Of a stretch of 36,106 bases of DNA, positions 18,512 to 28,333 are shown piece by piece. Every line of letters begins with the position of its first letter. The first letter of the stretch is position 1. A model generated the notes under the pieces. That model saw only the letters and a list, made by a program, of their open reading frames with translations, was not told the origin of the DNA and ran no database searches. The DNA lies in assembly GCF_000003605.2 (NCBI RefSeq), contig NW_003132889.1, positions 2,154 through 38,259 on the forward strand. The letters run 5' to 3'. The translations under genes and the position numbers were made by a program. Origin of the DNA: Saccoglossus kowalevskii (taxonomy: Eukaryota > Hemichordata > Enteropneusta > Harrimaniidae).

Positions 18512-19892
18512 CAGTGTTCTCCCCAGGAATTTAAACCACTGTGGCGGCCTAATTTGCATATCATTTGCATATCATTTACATAATAATGGAAATTGACCAA
18601 AGCACATTTACACCCACACAATAAACAACGTATATTTTTAAAAACAAAGTGGCAGATATTTATTTGCTTCACACAGTGTTATAAACACTTTTATTTTGGG
18701 CATTTTTGTAATATTAATGAGCTCCGTCACAGGGAAAATATTTTTTTTTGAAGTCAAAATATTACGTTTCACAATTTAGAAGAGTTTGAATTTAAAAATG
18801 AAACATTCTCGAAATGCAATTGCTGCAGACTAAAAAGAAACAAATAAATTGTAAAAGGTTAAATGAAACTCATTTGAAACGTTTGAGCCAGGACTATGTT
18901 CACCACTTTCATGATCTTATTTACTACAAAATTCTCCTTCAAAAAATCGACCATGTAGTTATTTGGCGGATTGTTGGTTATTATTCCGACCATCAGCTTC
19001 TAACGTTTACATTTACAGTAAATGAACGAACAAATAACACTTCCAAACGATCAAAGTTACGACGTGACATAACTTACTTCGCGATGTTTTACACCGGTTA
19101 TACCAATAATTCCTCTTACTCGGTCATGATGCCATGCAAAAAATGTTAAATTTAACTTAGTTTTATTGGGAGTGGATATTTTTGATCACTCAATCACTTC
19201 GGTGAAAAACACAGACCCGCCATGATAGTTATGACGCATTAGTTGACCGGCATGTGTCCTTTGACCTGGTGGGTCAAAAAAGTTACATTGCGGAAGTAAA
19301 GCGATGTCGTAGCACGATGTGTTGGTACAATGTATGAATTTCAGATGAAAACTGCATGATGGTTTTCGAAAGAGGTGATTAGAAATTTTTAAAAGGTAAA
19401 AAAAGTATTGAAAGAAGAGTTTTTACATAATTCACGATGATAACAGTTCAAATGTATTTTACCCAATAACGCAATAAACACGTTGTTTTTTTCTTGAGTA
19501 GCGTAAACTGATCGTGAACTCTGATTTGCCCATGTTATATCGGGTGGAATTGATTTTGAAAGAATTTTAGCTTTCAATCTAAAGACTGCGTGCGTCTATC
19601 GTCAGAAAGTATTTACTTACAAACAAAGAGGTGCTAATTTTACAAAATTGACTTGTATTGTTCAATCGCGGGACTATGTCTATTGTTTACAAATTATTAT
19701 CCACGACTGGCAGGATGCGTGTCGGTCGGTACGTAAGTATAATAACAATATGACAATAGTCAGAAGCGTTTCTGCAGTGGTCGCTAATTTTGAGTGCCGG
19801 TCAGGCCGACCAGCGTGACGAGATCCCCCAATGAAAAGAAGCACTGTGGCGGTCTTGCTAATCACGCTGTTTACATCCTGGGGAGAACACTG
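18512..19892 (+). mobile_element. hAT-like non-autonomous transposon, copy 1
   Basis: Perfect 17-bp terminal inverted repeats are present: CAGTGTTCTCCCCAGGA at 18512-18528 and TCCTGGGGAGAACACTG at 19876-19892. A 5' CAGNG start is typical of hAT superfamily ends. Both sides are flanked by CACTA (18507-18511 and 19893-19897); hAT normally duplicates 8 bp, so this duplication is only partial support. The interior shares long homology with 32794-34078. Frames such as 18814-19149 show no transposase motif and are not conserved in frame between the copies, so the element must have been moved by an enzyme encoded elsewhere. Confidence 0.82.
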
Positions 19893-20048
19893 CACTAAGT
19901 TTGGAGATATATCACATGTCTTGTGAGAAAATAAAGCATTGTTTCACAAATTGAGTGTTATCATTGATTCCACCATCACTGTGAACAGAAATGTTCACAA
20001 AGAATATGTACATTTTATTACTGTGATATTCACATACTTCCGTAAAAA
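19893..20048. other. Short unique spacer
   Basis: Intronic DNA between two transposon-like blocks. Nothing is recognised. Confidence 0.4.
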
Positions 20049-22181
20049 CTCTATTAATTCATGGTCTATTAATTCATGCACCCATTTTATTTTCGAACGC
20101 TAATTTTTAAATGTATTCTTTTAATTCGCGGCGTTCAAAAACATGTTTAAAATTGTATCCTATTAATTTGTGGGCCAGTATGAAGTGGATAACTCAGAAT
20201 ATATTGCATGAAGACATTAAACATATACATTTTGTTTGAGTTTTTATGTTATCAGTACTTGGTGTAGCCGTAATCGCAGATGATCTTCGTCATCACAGCC
20301 TTTCAGTTAGCAGGCAGTTTAGGTTGGGTCAAGTTTTGACCTGAACAAAATCATTCCCCCTCGACACTACAGATGTTTAGCAAGATTATTATTTAGTCAA
20401 TAAATATCCATCGGTCAGCACATTGATTATGAATTTCTAGTACGGAGCTTTTCGTCGCTGGTTCACAGTGTTGCATCGACCATTTTGGAAATTGATTTTA
20501 TTCTATGACGTCATTTAAGTGAACCGCCCTATGGTACGTAAATTGACGTTTTTGATTGGTCGGGCGATTGACCTCGTGTCACATTTTCATTATACCGGAT
20601 TCGGTAAAAAACAGTCATGTATGTATGTTCTATAAATCTAACCTTGCACACATAATCTTGTACTGATGTGTTTTTGTTCAAAAAATATGTTCCCTTTCAT
20701 TTAACCCCCCAGTTTACTCTTCGCGTTTATGGTATTTGTGAGAGTTGAACGATTTTTTGAACAAATGACAAGTAACTATATTGATTTGCGTCAAGCTGGG
20801 TGTTATAGTATTATAGTTATAGTATTATAGTAAAATTTAATTTGACATATGGTATGTTTATGTTTTATTACGAATGCAACGCATTATCAAGTTGGTGATA
20901 TTGTAATATTCAGACCCAATACCCCGGGTCAGTGCTCTAACAATAGTAAAAAAAACAATTATCATGAAAGCAATACATTACCAAGTTGAAATATTTAGAC
21001 CCGGTACAATAGTGCAAACAAATTTGTGTAATTAGAAAAGCAGTGCACTAAGTAAACGACGGTGATATATTCAAAGCCAGTACAAAGTTCCATACAAGTT
21101 GCATAATTACAATACCACTGGGCACGAAGAAAAAGGTTGCTAAGGTAAAGAGCCAGTTCAGTGCGATACTTGGGGTCAAACTTCGATCAACACATTTAAC
21201 GTCAGCATTGCCGCACAGCAAGTTTCGCAAAGAAGTACTTGAAGTTCAATTGCGTTCCAAAATGATGTCGCTGATCACTCAGTTGTCGCAGTGTGTGTTG
21301 TCATGTTCATGATGCACCCCGTTTCGACTTTGGCCTGCTTTTCCTTCTCAGTGCATGTTCTTGTTCACGTAAAATGCTACCTCTCACCAATGTATTAAAA
21401 CACTTTGAATTTATACTTTGCATGATTATATTTGGTCAATGCGAAACATTATTTTTCTGAGACCATTTTTATCAACGCAGGGTTATTTTTCCAGACAAGA
21501 TGGGCTTCGTAATGTCTGCCATAACATCGCCCGGGCGATCTTTTGGTCCACATTTTTCTAAAAAAAAAATCGAATCCTCCATAAGATCACCCAGGGAAAG
21601 TGCTTGACAAAAAAAAAACAATCATGTAAACAAAGCCACAAAAATGCAATCAACAGGGCAGAAGACCACCTTATCCGAAGCAACACTGAAATAGCAGAAA
21701 TCATTGCCGATCTGTTTTTAAACGGCGACCACGACGATGGTGATTGGTTTGACGGCTTCACTACTGATGACTTGTCGAACAATATTAATAATTTGTGTCT
21801 GACGGTACTGCCAGTGGCTGTGCAGCCAGACGGCTACTTTGTAGCCACGTGTTCATTGTTCGTTTGTGTACAGAGTGACCATTGCCATTTCACTGTTCCA
21901 TTTCAAGTGTAACATGGTGCGTGGTCCTTGACGCAGTGCGTGCCCGACAGTACACCATGTCGCTAGCCACGAGTCTCAGAGGCACTAAAACAACGTCCTG
22001 TAATCGTGTTCATTGGAAAACAAAACAAATCACTAATAAATTTATGAAAACAGCTCCTTCTTGAATCGATCTAAAAGTACTCTTTTAATTCGTGCACCAA
22101 AAACCAATAATTTCCGTTTTGACGCTATTAATTCGTGCACTTGAAAAAATAATTATTTTTACTACCGCGAATTAATCGAGA
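20049..22181 (+). mobile_element. Candidate pogo/Tigger-like element with AT-rich inverted ends
   Basis: CTCTATTAATTCATGG (20049-20064) faces CCGCGAATTAATCGAG (22165-22180), an imperfect inverted pair. Both ends carry extra internal copies of ATTAATTC(G/A)TGCAC (20068-20081; 22092-22098, 22128-22141). Such ends resemble pogo/Tigger families with 'TTAATTCGNGG' subterminal repeats. The interior is more CpG-rich than the flanks and holds a 102-codon frame (21604-21912). Exact limits and superfamily are uncertain. Confidence 0.45.
21604..21912 (+). pseudogene. Unidentified ORF fragment inside the 20-22 kb element
   Basis: A 102-codon frame contains RAEDHLIRSNTEIAEIIADL followed by an acidic stretch with DDGDWFDGFTTDDL. 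The acidic 'F.GFT.DDL' tail is reminiscent of the extreme C-termini of DDE transposases, and its place near one end of a candidate transposon fits that. No catalytic motif is present and I do not recognise a family. It may be a remnant exon or tail. Confidence 0.3.
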
Positions 22182-22589
22182 TTTAAGGTACTTGAATTTA
22201 GGATCTAAAAATTTAATCTGGGTTTGAAAATGTTCAAAAAATTGTTAACTGTCGATTAGCAACATTAGGAAGGTTATTTTAGTGTGGAAAAAGTATTTAA
22301 CACCTTTCACATTCAAATTTTTTTATTTGGCCTTCTGATCAAAATCTTAAGGATTCATGCGTTTATAACAGTTCATTGTTGAAATGTAAATACCCATTCA
22401 TATCCCATTCATGATAATGACAAACAAATTTTATTATTCAAAAAAAGTAAAACTACATCTACTTTACATTACTTGGGATGATATGAGCACAAAGTCAAAC
22501 TTGACCTCAAAAATATAAATCATACAAACTTCCCTACACTTGATTGGACATGGACCCTATATCGGTTGAATACAGTATATTGCATTGAC

Positions 22590-23060
22590 TATTATGTATC
22601 TCAAACACGACTCACCAGATTTCATAAAACTTGGTCCTCAGGTCTTGTTAGTTCTTGGTTGAAATTCATGAATGTTGAATATCTAATTTGCATAATACAT
22701 GTAATAAGCCTATTTTTAAGCCGTTAGACAAAGAAGAACAAAGGAATAATTCAGTAAAAATAAAATTCAGCGAATATACCTTTTTTCCTATATTTTACAT
22801 TAAACTTGTCAAAAATCAGTGAAAATAAATTCCATACAAATCACCAAAAAAGTCTATTCAGCAAAAATTAAATCCAGCTAAAGTAAAGTATTTTTACAGT
22901 AGTTGCGCTGGGGTGAGGTACGTACGTATACTTATCATCTAATTTGCATAAATTATACAATTTAAAGGTGTTTTACAGATAATCTACAAATTGTATTACT
23001 TTAGAGTTGAAATCTATGAATATTAATTACCTAATTTGTATTCATAGATTTTAATTTTAA
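22590..23060 (+). repeat. Diverged copy of the 'CCTAATTTGCATAATTA' core repeat
   Basis: Phrases such as TTCATAAAACTTGGTCCTC, TTGAAATTCATGAATGTTGA with CTAATTTGCATAAT, and AATCTATGAATATTAATTAC with CTAATTTG (near 23010-23040) match the tandem core at 25336-26640. The copy is older and incomplete. Confidence 0.6.
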
Positions 23061-23942
23061 TTTTACAAATAATAACTTTCGCCTAACAGTTGTACTTCTA
23101 CCTTTTCAAACCTGACCTTGCTACACTGTGTTTCCTTTTTGATATGTGTAAATGCTGTTTGAATAAAAACAATAGAATCACTATACTGCAATTAACAGTA
23201 AATCATCGTAACATGTAATGTATGATAGCTTTGAGTTGATGTAAATCTAACATTGCACCAACATAAGACTAGCATTTTGGTGAACAAGTTCTTAGCTACA
23301 CATTTGACCAGTTGTGATGGGAAATGTTCAGACCGTTTCAATTCAAAGTAACTGTTTTTAACAGGGTCAATAAAAGCTGCAACATGCCAATATCAAGTAG
23401 TACTTCTCCCAGCCAATGTTGCTATAGCAGTGCCAAGATTGTCTGCAAGTCAAAACAATATAATTTCAGATAGTATAGTAAAAGACATAAACTTGACATC
23501 AAAAACTAGTAATTACAGACATTCAGTTACATGGTCTTTCATTAAGTTTTACCAGAATTACAGTAGTCTTGTTGTAAGTAAAATTTATGACCTTTTAAGA
23601 GCAGGTACTACCGGTAGTACTTGACATGTATATTGATTGATGTATTATCGGTACTGAGGTAAAAGACAGATAAAATGTGTCTGAAGTACTACAAAAATGT
23701 AGGTTCATTGACCAACACTGAATAGAATAGTTAAATAGTATACAAAGCTATAATGTTTTGAATGCTTACATGCAGTGAAACTGCTACATGTATAAGCTAT
23801 TAGTTTTATAAGTTTATCTCACAAGTAGCTGTATTATGCCACACTTATGATCAGCACCTTGTAAATGTAACAAGGCTGAATGCTGTGATTTCTACAGCCT
23901 ATAATACATGTATATATCATTTTTGTAATTTTAATTTGACAG
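23061..23942. other. STIM intron 1, 3' end
   Basis: Leads into STIM exon 2. It contains a perfect 16-bp palindrome, GTACTACCGGTAGTAC, at 23605-23620. The polypyrimidine/acceptor segment before exon 2 is TTTTTGTAATTTTAATTTGA then CAG. Confidence 0.55.
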
Positions 23943-24082
23943 TTGCAGAAACATGTGAAGATACATATGAATCATGCCATATAGAAGAAAAAGACTTGTT
24001 AGGATGGGCAGCCATCAAAGCCTTGCATAGACAATTGGATGATGATGCCAATGGCAGTGTAGATCTATCAGAAAGTGATGAG
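23943..24082 (+). CDS. STIM: STIM exon 2 (cysteine pair and EF-hand)
   Basis: The frame encodes ETCEDTYESCHIEEKDLLGW, then AAIKALHRQL, then DDDANGSVDLSESDE, ending exactly at a GAG|GTAAGA donor (24083). STIM proteins sit in the ER membrane and sense luminal calcium with a canonical EF-hand paired to a SAM domain, then gate Orai channels (family knowledge). Visible matches are the two cysteines with six residues between them, as in human STIM1 (C49/C56), and the EF-hand loop D-x-D-x-N-x-S-x-D-x-x-E (joined residues 89-100). All oxygen-donor positions are kept except loop position 7, which is Ser instead of the Asp of human STIM1; that position binds through the backbone, so calcium binding is still plausible. 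The exon enters with two bases completing the phase-1 codon of exon 1 and leaves in phase 0. An alternative acceptor at TTGCAG|AA (start 23949) keeps frame. Confidence 0.95.
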
Positions 24083-25089
24083 GTAAGACTTAGTATACTT
24101 GACATAGTTTGAGATGGTTAGTCATTGTAATAATCCAAACTATATCTTGGTGGACAGAGGTACAAAACACATTGCAGTCATTGTCAAATCTATTGTACTT
24201 GATTGATGTGGAGGCCACTGATTGGATGGTACCTACAAGCAATGTGTATGTGGCACACGATCTGATTGAACTGCAAATCTGTCTCCTGATTAGTGGACTG
24301 GGAACACCTGGTATGCATATTATTGTGCAGTGACTAGTGCCTGTTTAAACCATTGCGTGATGTTACACATGGCTAATATTCCACGTGACTGTTACATGTT
24401 GTGGTGAACCTAGCCCTGGGAAGGGTGTGTTTTGTCGGCTAATACATGAGGCAAAAAAAGCTGTGTGAAAATACGTGAAATACAATACAAGAAATAAAAC
24501 AAAATTACATAGAGACAAAACAAAAGCTCACAAATTTTATAAAAGTTTTAAAGCAACCATATTTTATGTTATTTTAGCTTTTAAAATAGAAACATAACAT
24601 GTAGCTGATTTAATATCAGATATCCACATATATAGGTGGCTGTGATAAATAAGTCGAGCCAATTATAACAGCTGGGATTCTCAGGTTTCTGAATCTTCTC
24701 AAATTAATTTCAATTTCTCTATTCAATACTAATTCCTGAATATAACTCAGTGCAACATGTATAAAACATAGCACAGATATTATGCTGCCAGAAAAAAAAT
24801 GAAATCAGATTTCTTTTGGAAAACTCTTCAATTTATGCAAAAACATGCATCTACATGTACTAACCTTCACCAGTTGCTATTTGCAAATTATTTTTAGATT
24901 TGACTACATCAAATTATGTCATACCATTAAAAACCCATTAATTCCTCATTTCAGAGCATGTCATCATCCACAGAAAAATAATTATATTATACCAATTGAA
25001 TTGCCCGAATATGTAATTTGGTATTGCCTGATTTGTCGAGGGTGTGTTGTAATTATTTATATCGTGTGGTTAAATAGATGATATATCAC
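24083..25089. other. STIM intron 2, 5' part
   Basis: Intronic. No further STIM exon is seen (a continuation of the EF-hand domain and the SAM domain were expected). The open frames here lack motifs. Confidence 0.5.
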
Positions 25090-25181
25090 NNNNNNNNNNN
25101 NNNNNNNNNNNNNNNNNNNNNNNNNNNNNNNNNNNNNNNNNNNNNNNNNNNNNNNNNNNNNNNNNNNNNNNNNNNNNNNNN
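25090..25181. other. Assembly gap (92 N)
   Basis: The run of N lies immediately before the hairpin head of the element at 25189 and may hide its true left boundary. Confidence 0.99.
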
Positions 25182-25188
25182 AATTTTT

Positions 25189-26685
25189 GACTCCCGTGTG
25201 CGAAGCACAAAAGGGAGTCTTTGCAGTTACCCTGTCTGTATGTTTGTATGTCTGTATGTATGTATGTATGTATGTATGTATGTATGTATGTATGTATGTA
25301 TGTATGTATGTATGTCACTTTTTTTGTTCCACCGTTATCTCAAGAACCACTAATCAAATTTTGGTGAAACTTGGTACATAGATGCTCTGGGATAATGTGC
25401 AGAGTTGATTAGGTTTTGGTAAAAATCTATGAATATTAATTACCTAATTTGCATGATAATTAGCTGATTTTTAGCTGTTCCAAGACTGTTCCACTGATAT
25501 CTGAAGAACCACTCATTGGATTTTGATGAAATTTGGCACATGAATGCTCTGAACTAGTGCGCAGATTTGATTAGTTTTGGGTAAAAATCTATGAATATTA
25601 ATTACCTAATTTGCATGATAATTAACTGATTTTAAGCTGTTCTATGACTGTTCCACTGATTTTTGAAGTACCACTCATTGGATTTCAATGAAACTTGGTA
25701 CATGGATGCTCTGAACTAATTTGATTAGTTTTGGGTAAAAATCTGTTAATATTATTAATTACCTAATTTACATAATGATTAATCAATTTTCGGCTTTTCC
25801 ACTGATATCTCAAGTACTAATCATATCATTTCAATAAAACTTGAACACTGCACATACCTGATAGTGTTTAGGGTAATATCAGTACATATTAATTACCTAA
25901 TTTGCATAATTAATTAATTTTCAGCTTTTGATATTTCAGTAGTAATGATCACGTTTCAATGAAACTTGGTACATAGTTACTTGAGGACTGTGCAGACCTA
26001 ATTAGTTTTTGGGTAAATATTTGTGCATATTAATCACCTTATTAGCATAATTAGTTAATTTTCAGCTTTTCACCTGATATCTCAAGTACTAATCATCACA
26101 TTTCAATGAGACTTGCGACATAGATATTCTAGGACTATGCAAAGACCTGATTAATTTTGGGATAAATAATTGTGCCTATTAATTACCTAATAACTAGTTA
26201 ATTTTTTGCTGTTCTATGTCTAAAAACCACTCATTGGATTTCAATGAAACTTTTAAAGAGTACCCATCACATTTCAATGAACCTAAGACTATGCACCATA
26301 TTAGTTTTTGGTAAATATTTATGCTTCTTAATCATATAATTAACATAATTAATTAATACTGATATCTCAAGTATTGATCATCACATTTGAATAAAACTTG
26401 GTAAATAAATGCTCTAGGACAATAGACAGTCTGATTAATTGTGGGTTAAAATCTGTTCATATTAATTCTCTAATTAGTATAATAATTAATATTTTTTTGG
26501 TTCTAATCACATTTCAATGAAACTTGGTACATTGTGCAGACCTTATTAGTTTTACACTTAAATCTGTTCATATTAGTTACCTTATTTGCATAATTAGTTT
26601 TCAGCTATTCCATCAATATCTCAAGTATAAGTAATTTTGAATTAATTTTTAATGTGTCTCCAAAACTCTCAGCACACGGGAGTTC
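25189..26685 (+). mobile_element. Hairpin-headed element with (TATG)n and ~160-bp tandem core
   Basis: The left end is a hairpin in which GACTCCC (25189-25195) pairs with GGGAGTC around an inner GTGTGC/GCACA pair. It is followed by CTGTCTG and a (TATG)n microsatellite (25233-25315). Next come about eight degenerate units of about 130-165 bp (25336-26640), each with 'ATCTCAAG..CCACT..T', 'AAACTTGGTACAT' and 'TTAATTACCTAATTTGCATA' phrases. The right end, CAGCACACGGGAGTT (26670-26684), is the inverse of the left ACTCCCGTGTGC. Terminal hairpin, microsatellite and tandem ~160-bp cores recall non-autonomous Helitron/pearl-type repeats of invertebrates; that link is inference. Confidence 0.75.
25233..25315 (+). 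repeat. (TATG)n microsatellite
   Basis: About 20 TATG/TGTC-type tetramers, largely perfect from 25254. They produce artefactual tyrosine/valine/cysteine/methionine repeat frames on one strand and threonine/histidine/isoleucine/tyrosine frames on the other. Confidence 0.97.
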
Positions 26686-28238
26686 TTTCTAAGCTTTCTT
26701 TGATTTGTATTTAGAAGTAGGCCCCAAATGTGAATAACATACAGAAGAGTTCAAACCAGTCAACCAAAATCTGTAAAAAGAATATTTTTTGCTACAGACG
26801 TTGTGTGTAATGAAAAAATCACGATTATCAGGTATTTTTGGTTTAAAAGACATGAGGAAAATACTTTTTCAGAATTATGCAACATGAAAAAAAAGGTTGA
26901 TGTTTGCAGTGGCATGCTCAATCCCCAAAACCCAATCTGACATATGGCGCCAATTGTCGTCAGTATTTTTTTTTTAAAAAGTATGTCAATTGAGAAGATT
27001 TTTATATGCCAATGTTGCCGTTAACAATAAACTACATGTATGTAAATGAACCCTGAACTGACAAAATACAGTGCGAGTTTACAACCCCACTCCACTCATG
27101 TATCTATGATCGCCATATGCTAATTCCAGGGCCCATTTCATTAACCATGGTTGTAAATAGTGTTTCAGATGCTGTATTACATTTGAACTATTTAAACTAT
27201 AGTGGTAGCCCAGTAAACGGGAATCATGCATAAAAATAGAAAATGGACGTCAGCAACATTTTGAAATGAAGTGATATATTAAACCAATTAAAAACTATAC
27301 GGTATTGTGTGCTTACAGGTTGTATAGTGGTATGTATTTGTAGTCAGTTGTATTTTGATGCACTTCTATTAGAACAAATGCAGCCTACCTAAATAATCAT
27401 GTTTAAGCAATATAGCTGATTATATTTTGATGGTTGTTCAATCGTGGCATGTCTAGGATAGTTGTCACAACTAGGGCACTTACTGAATAATGTAACCTGA
27501 ATTCTAATGAATTATACCAAACTAGAGTTCATACAATTTATATTATTCTTCTTGGCAAAGTAATCTATACATGGTCTGATCAAGTGCATCTGGTTTGTTT
27601 TACTTTCAACTTGTCAATGAAATATGAATAAATTATGAAATGTTATGAATGCTATTGAGGGCTATTTAATTTTTTAGCTCTGCTGTCATTGTAGATGATT
27701 GTCTGTCCAGCATTTATCATCTGTAAACAAATACATTTTCATCTGCTTGAAAACTACCATCTCAATTTCTTTGATACTTGGCATGTACCTCTGTCAAGTT
27801 GCCATGTTCCCAACAGCCAGAACTGCGTTTTGTATTAAGGGTGTGTATTGCTCAACTTGGCTACCACAATGCTCTTGTAGGACAGCAGAGCTATTTCAAC
27901 CGTTAGGTTGCGTGTTAACCAACTTGACATGTGTTTTATATATGAACTCAGAAGTTCAAATAAATCCAATTATTATACATCTGTCACAAGTTACAGCCTG
28001 CCGTAATTTTGTAGTATTTCATGGGGTATCTCATCCCACCATATTAGGAAATGCAAATTTCATATATGGAATGATTAGGCATGTAAGCATCCTCTAATAA
28101 TAAAAACAAACATAGCTGCCATCAAGGTTTGACTGGACTCCACACAAAGAACTTCGACAATTCTGTTCTTAACTTTTTGGATTTCGGCATTCCCATGATG
28201 TATCCTTGAAAGGAAAAGATGTGTACTAATAAGGTTAT
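26686..28238. other. STIM intron 2, middle part
   Basis: A 132-codon open frame (27699-28097) is the longest N-free frame of the window. It shows no recognisable domain, uses codons like its AT-rich surroundings and includes an 'AATTTCTTTGATACTTGGCA' phrase of the kind found in non-coding repeats, so I do not call it a gene. No other feature is seen. Confidence 0.45.
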
Positions 28239-28330
28239 TACGAGGATACCTCAAAGTACGGTATGCACTCAGACAGTACACTTGATACTCCCGCTGTACT
28301 GTCTTTGTGCATCTTTAAGGTATCCTCGTA
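28239..28330. repeat. 92-bp imperfect hairpin flanked by TA
   Basis: TACGAGGATACC (28239-28250) pairs with GGTATCCTCGTA (28319-28330). An inner arm AGACAGTAC (28271-28279) pairs with GTACTGTCT (28296-28304), with a loop of 16 bases and a few bulges between. It could be a foldback/MITE-type element or a transcribed hairpin. It ends one base before the TA of the neighbouring Tigger element. Confidence 0.7.
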
Positions 28331-28333
28331 GTA

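Noticed and set aside
18814-19149. 111-codon frame in the hAT-like element as a transposase remnant
   Set aside because: The homologous sequence in copy 2 (33013-33195) has length differences that break the frame, and no DDE or BED-finger motif is visible.
24109-24333. 74-codon frame after STIM exon 2 as a read-through or next exon
   Set aside because: The STIM frame stops soon after the donor, and this frame has no similarity to the EF-hand/SAM region.
25070-25318. Thr-Tyr-Ile-His repeat protein
   Set aside because: It is an artefact of the (TATG)n microsatellite and the adjacent 92-N gap.
27699-28097. 132-codon plus-strand frame
   Set aside because: No recognised domain. It lies inside the presumed STIM intron 2 and includes phrases typical of non-coding invertebrate repeats, so a chance open frame is more likely.
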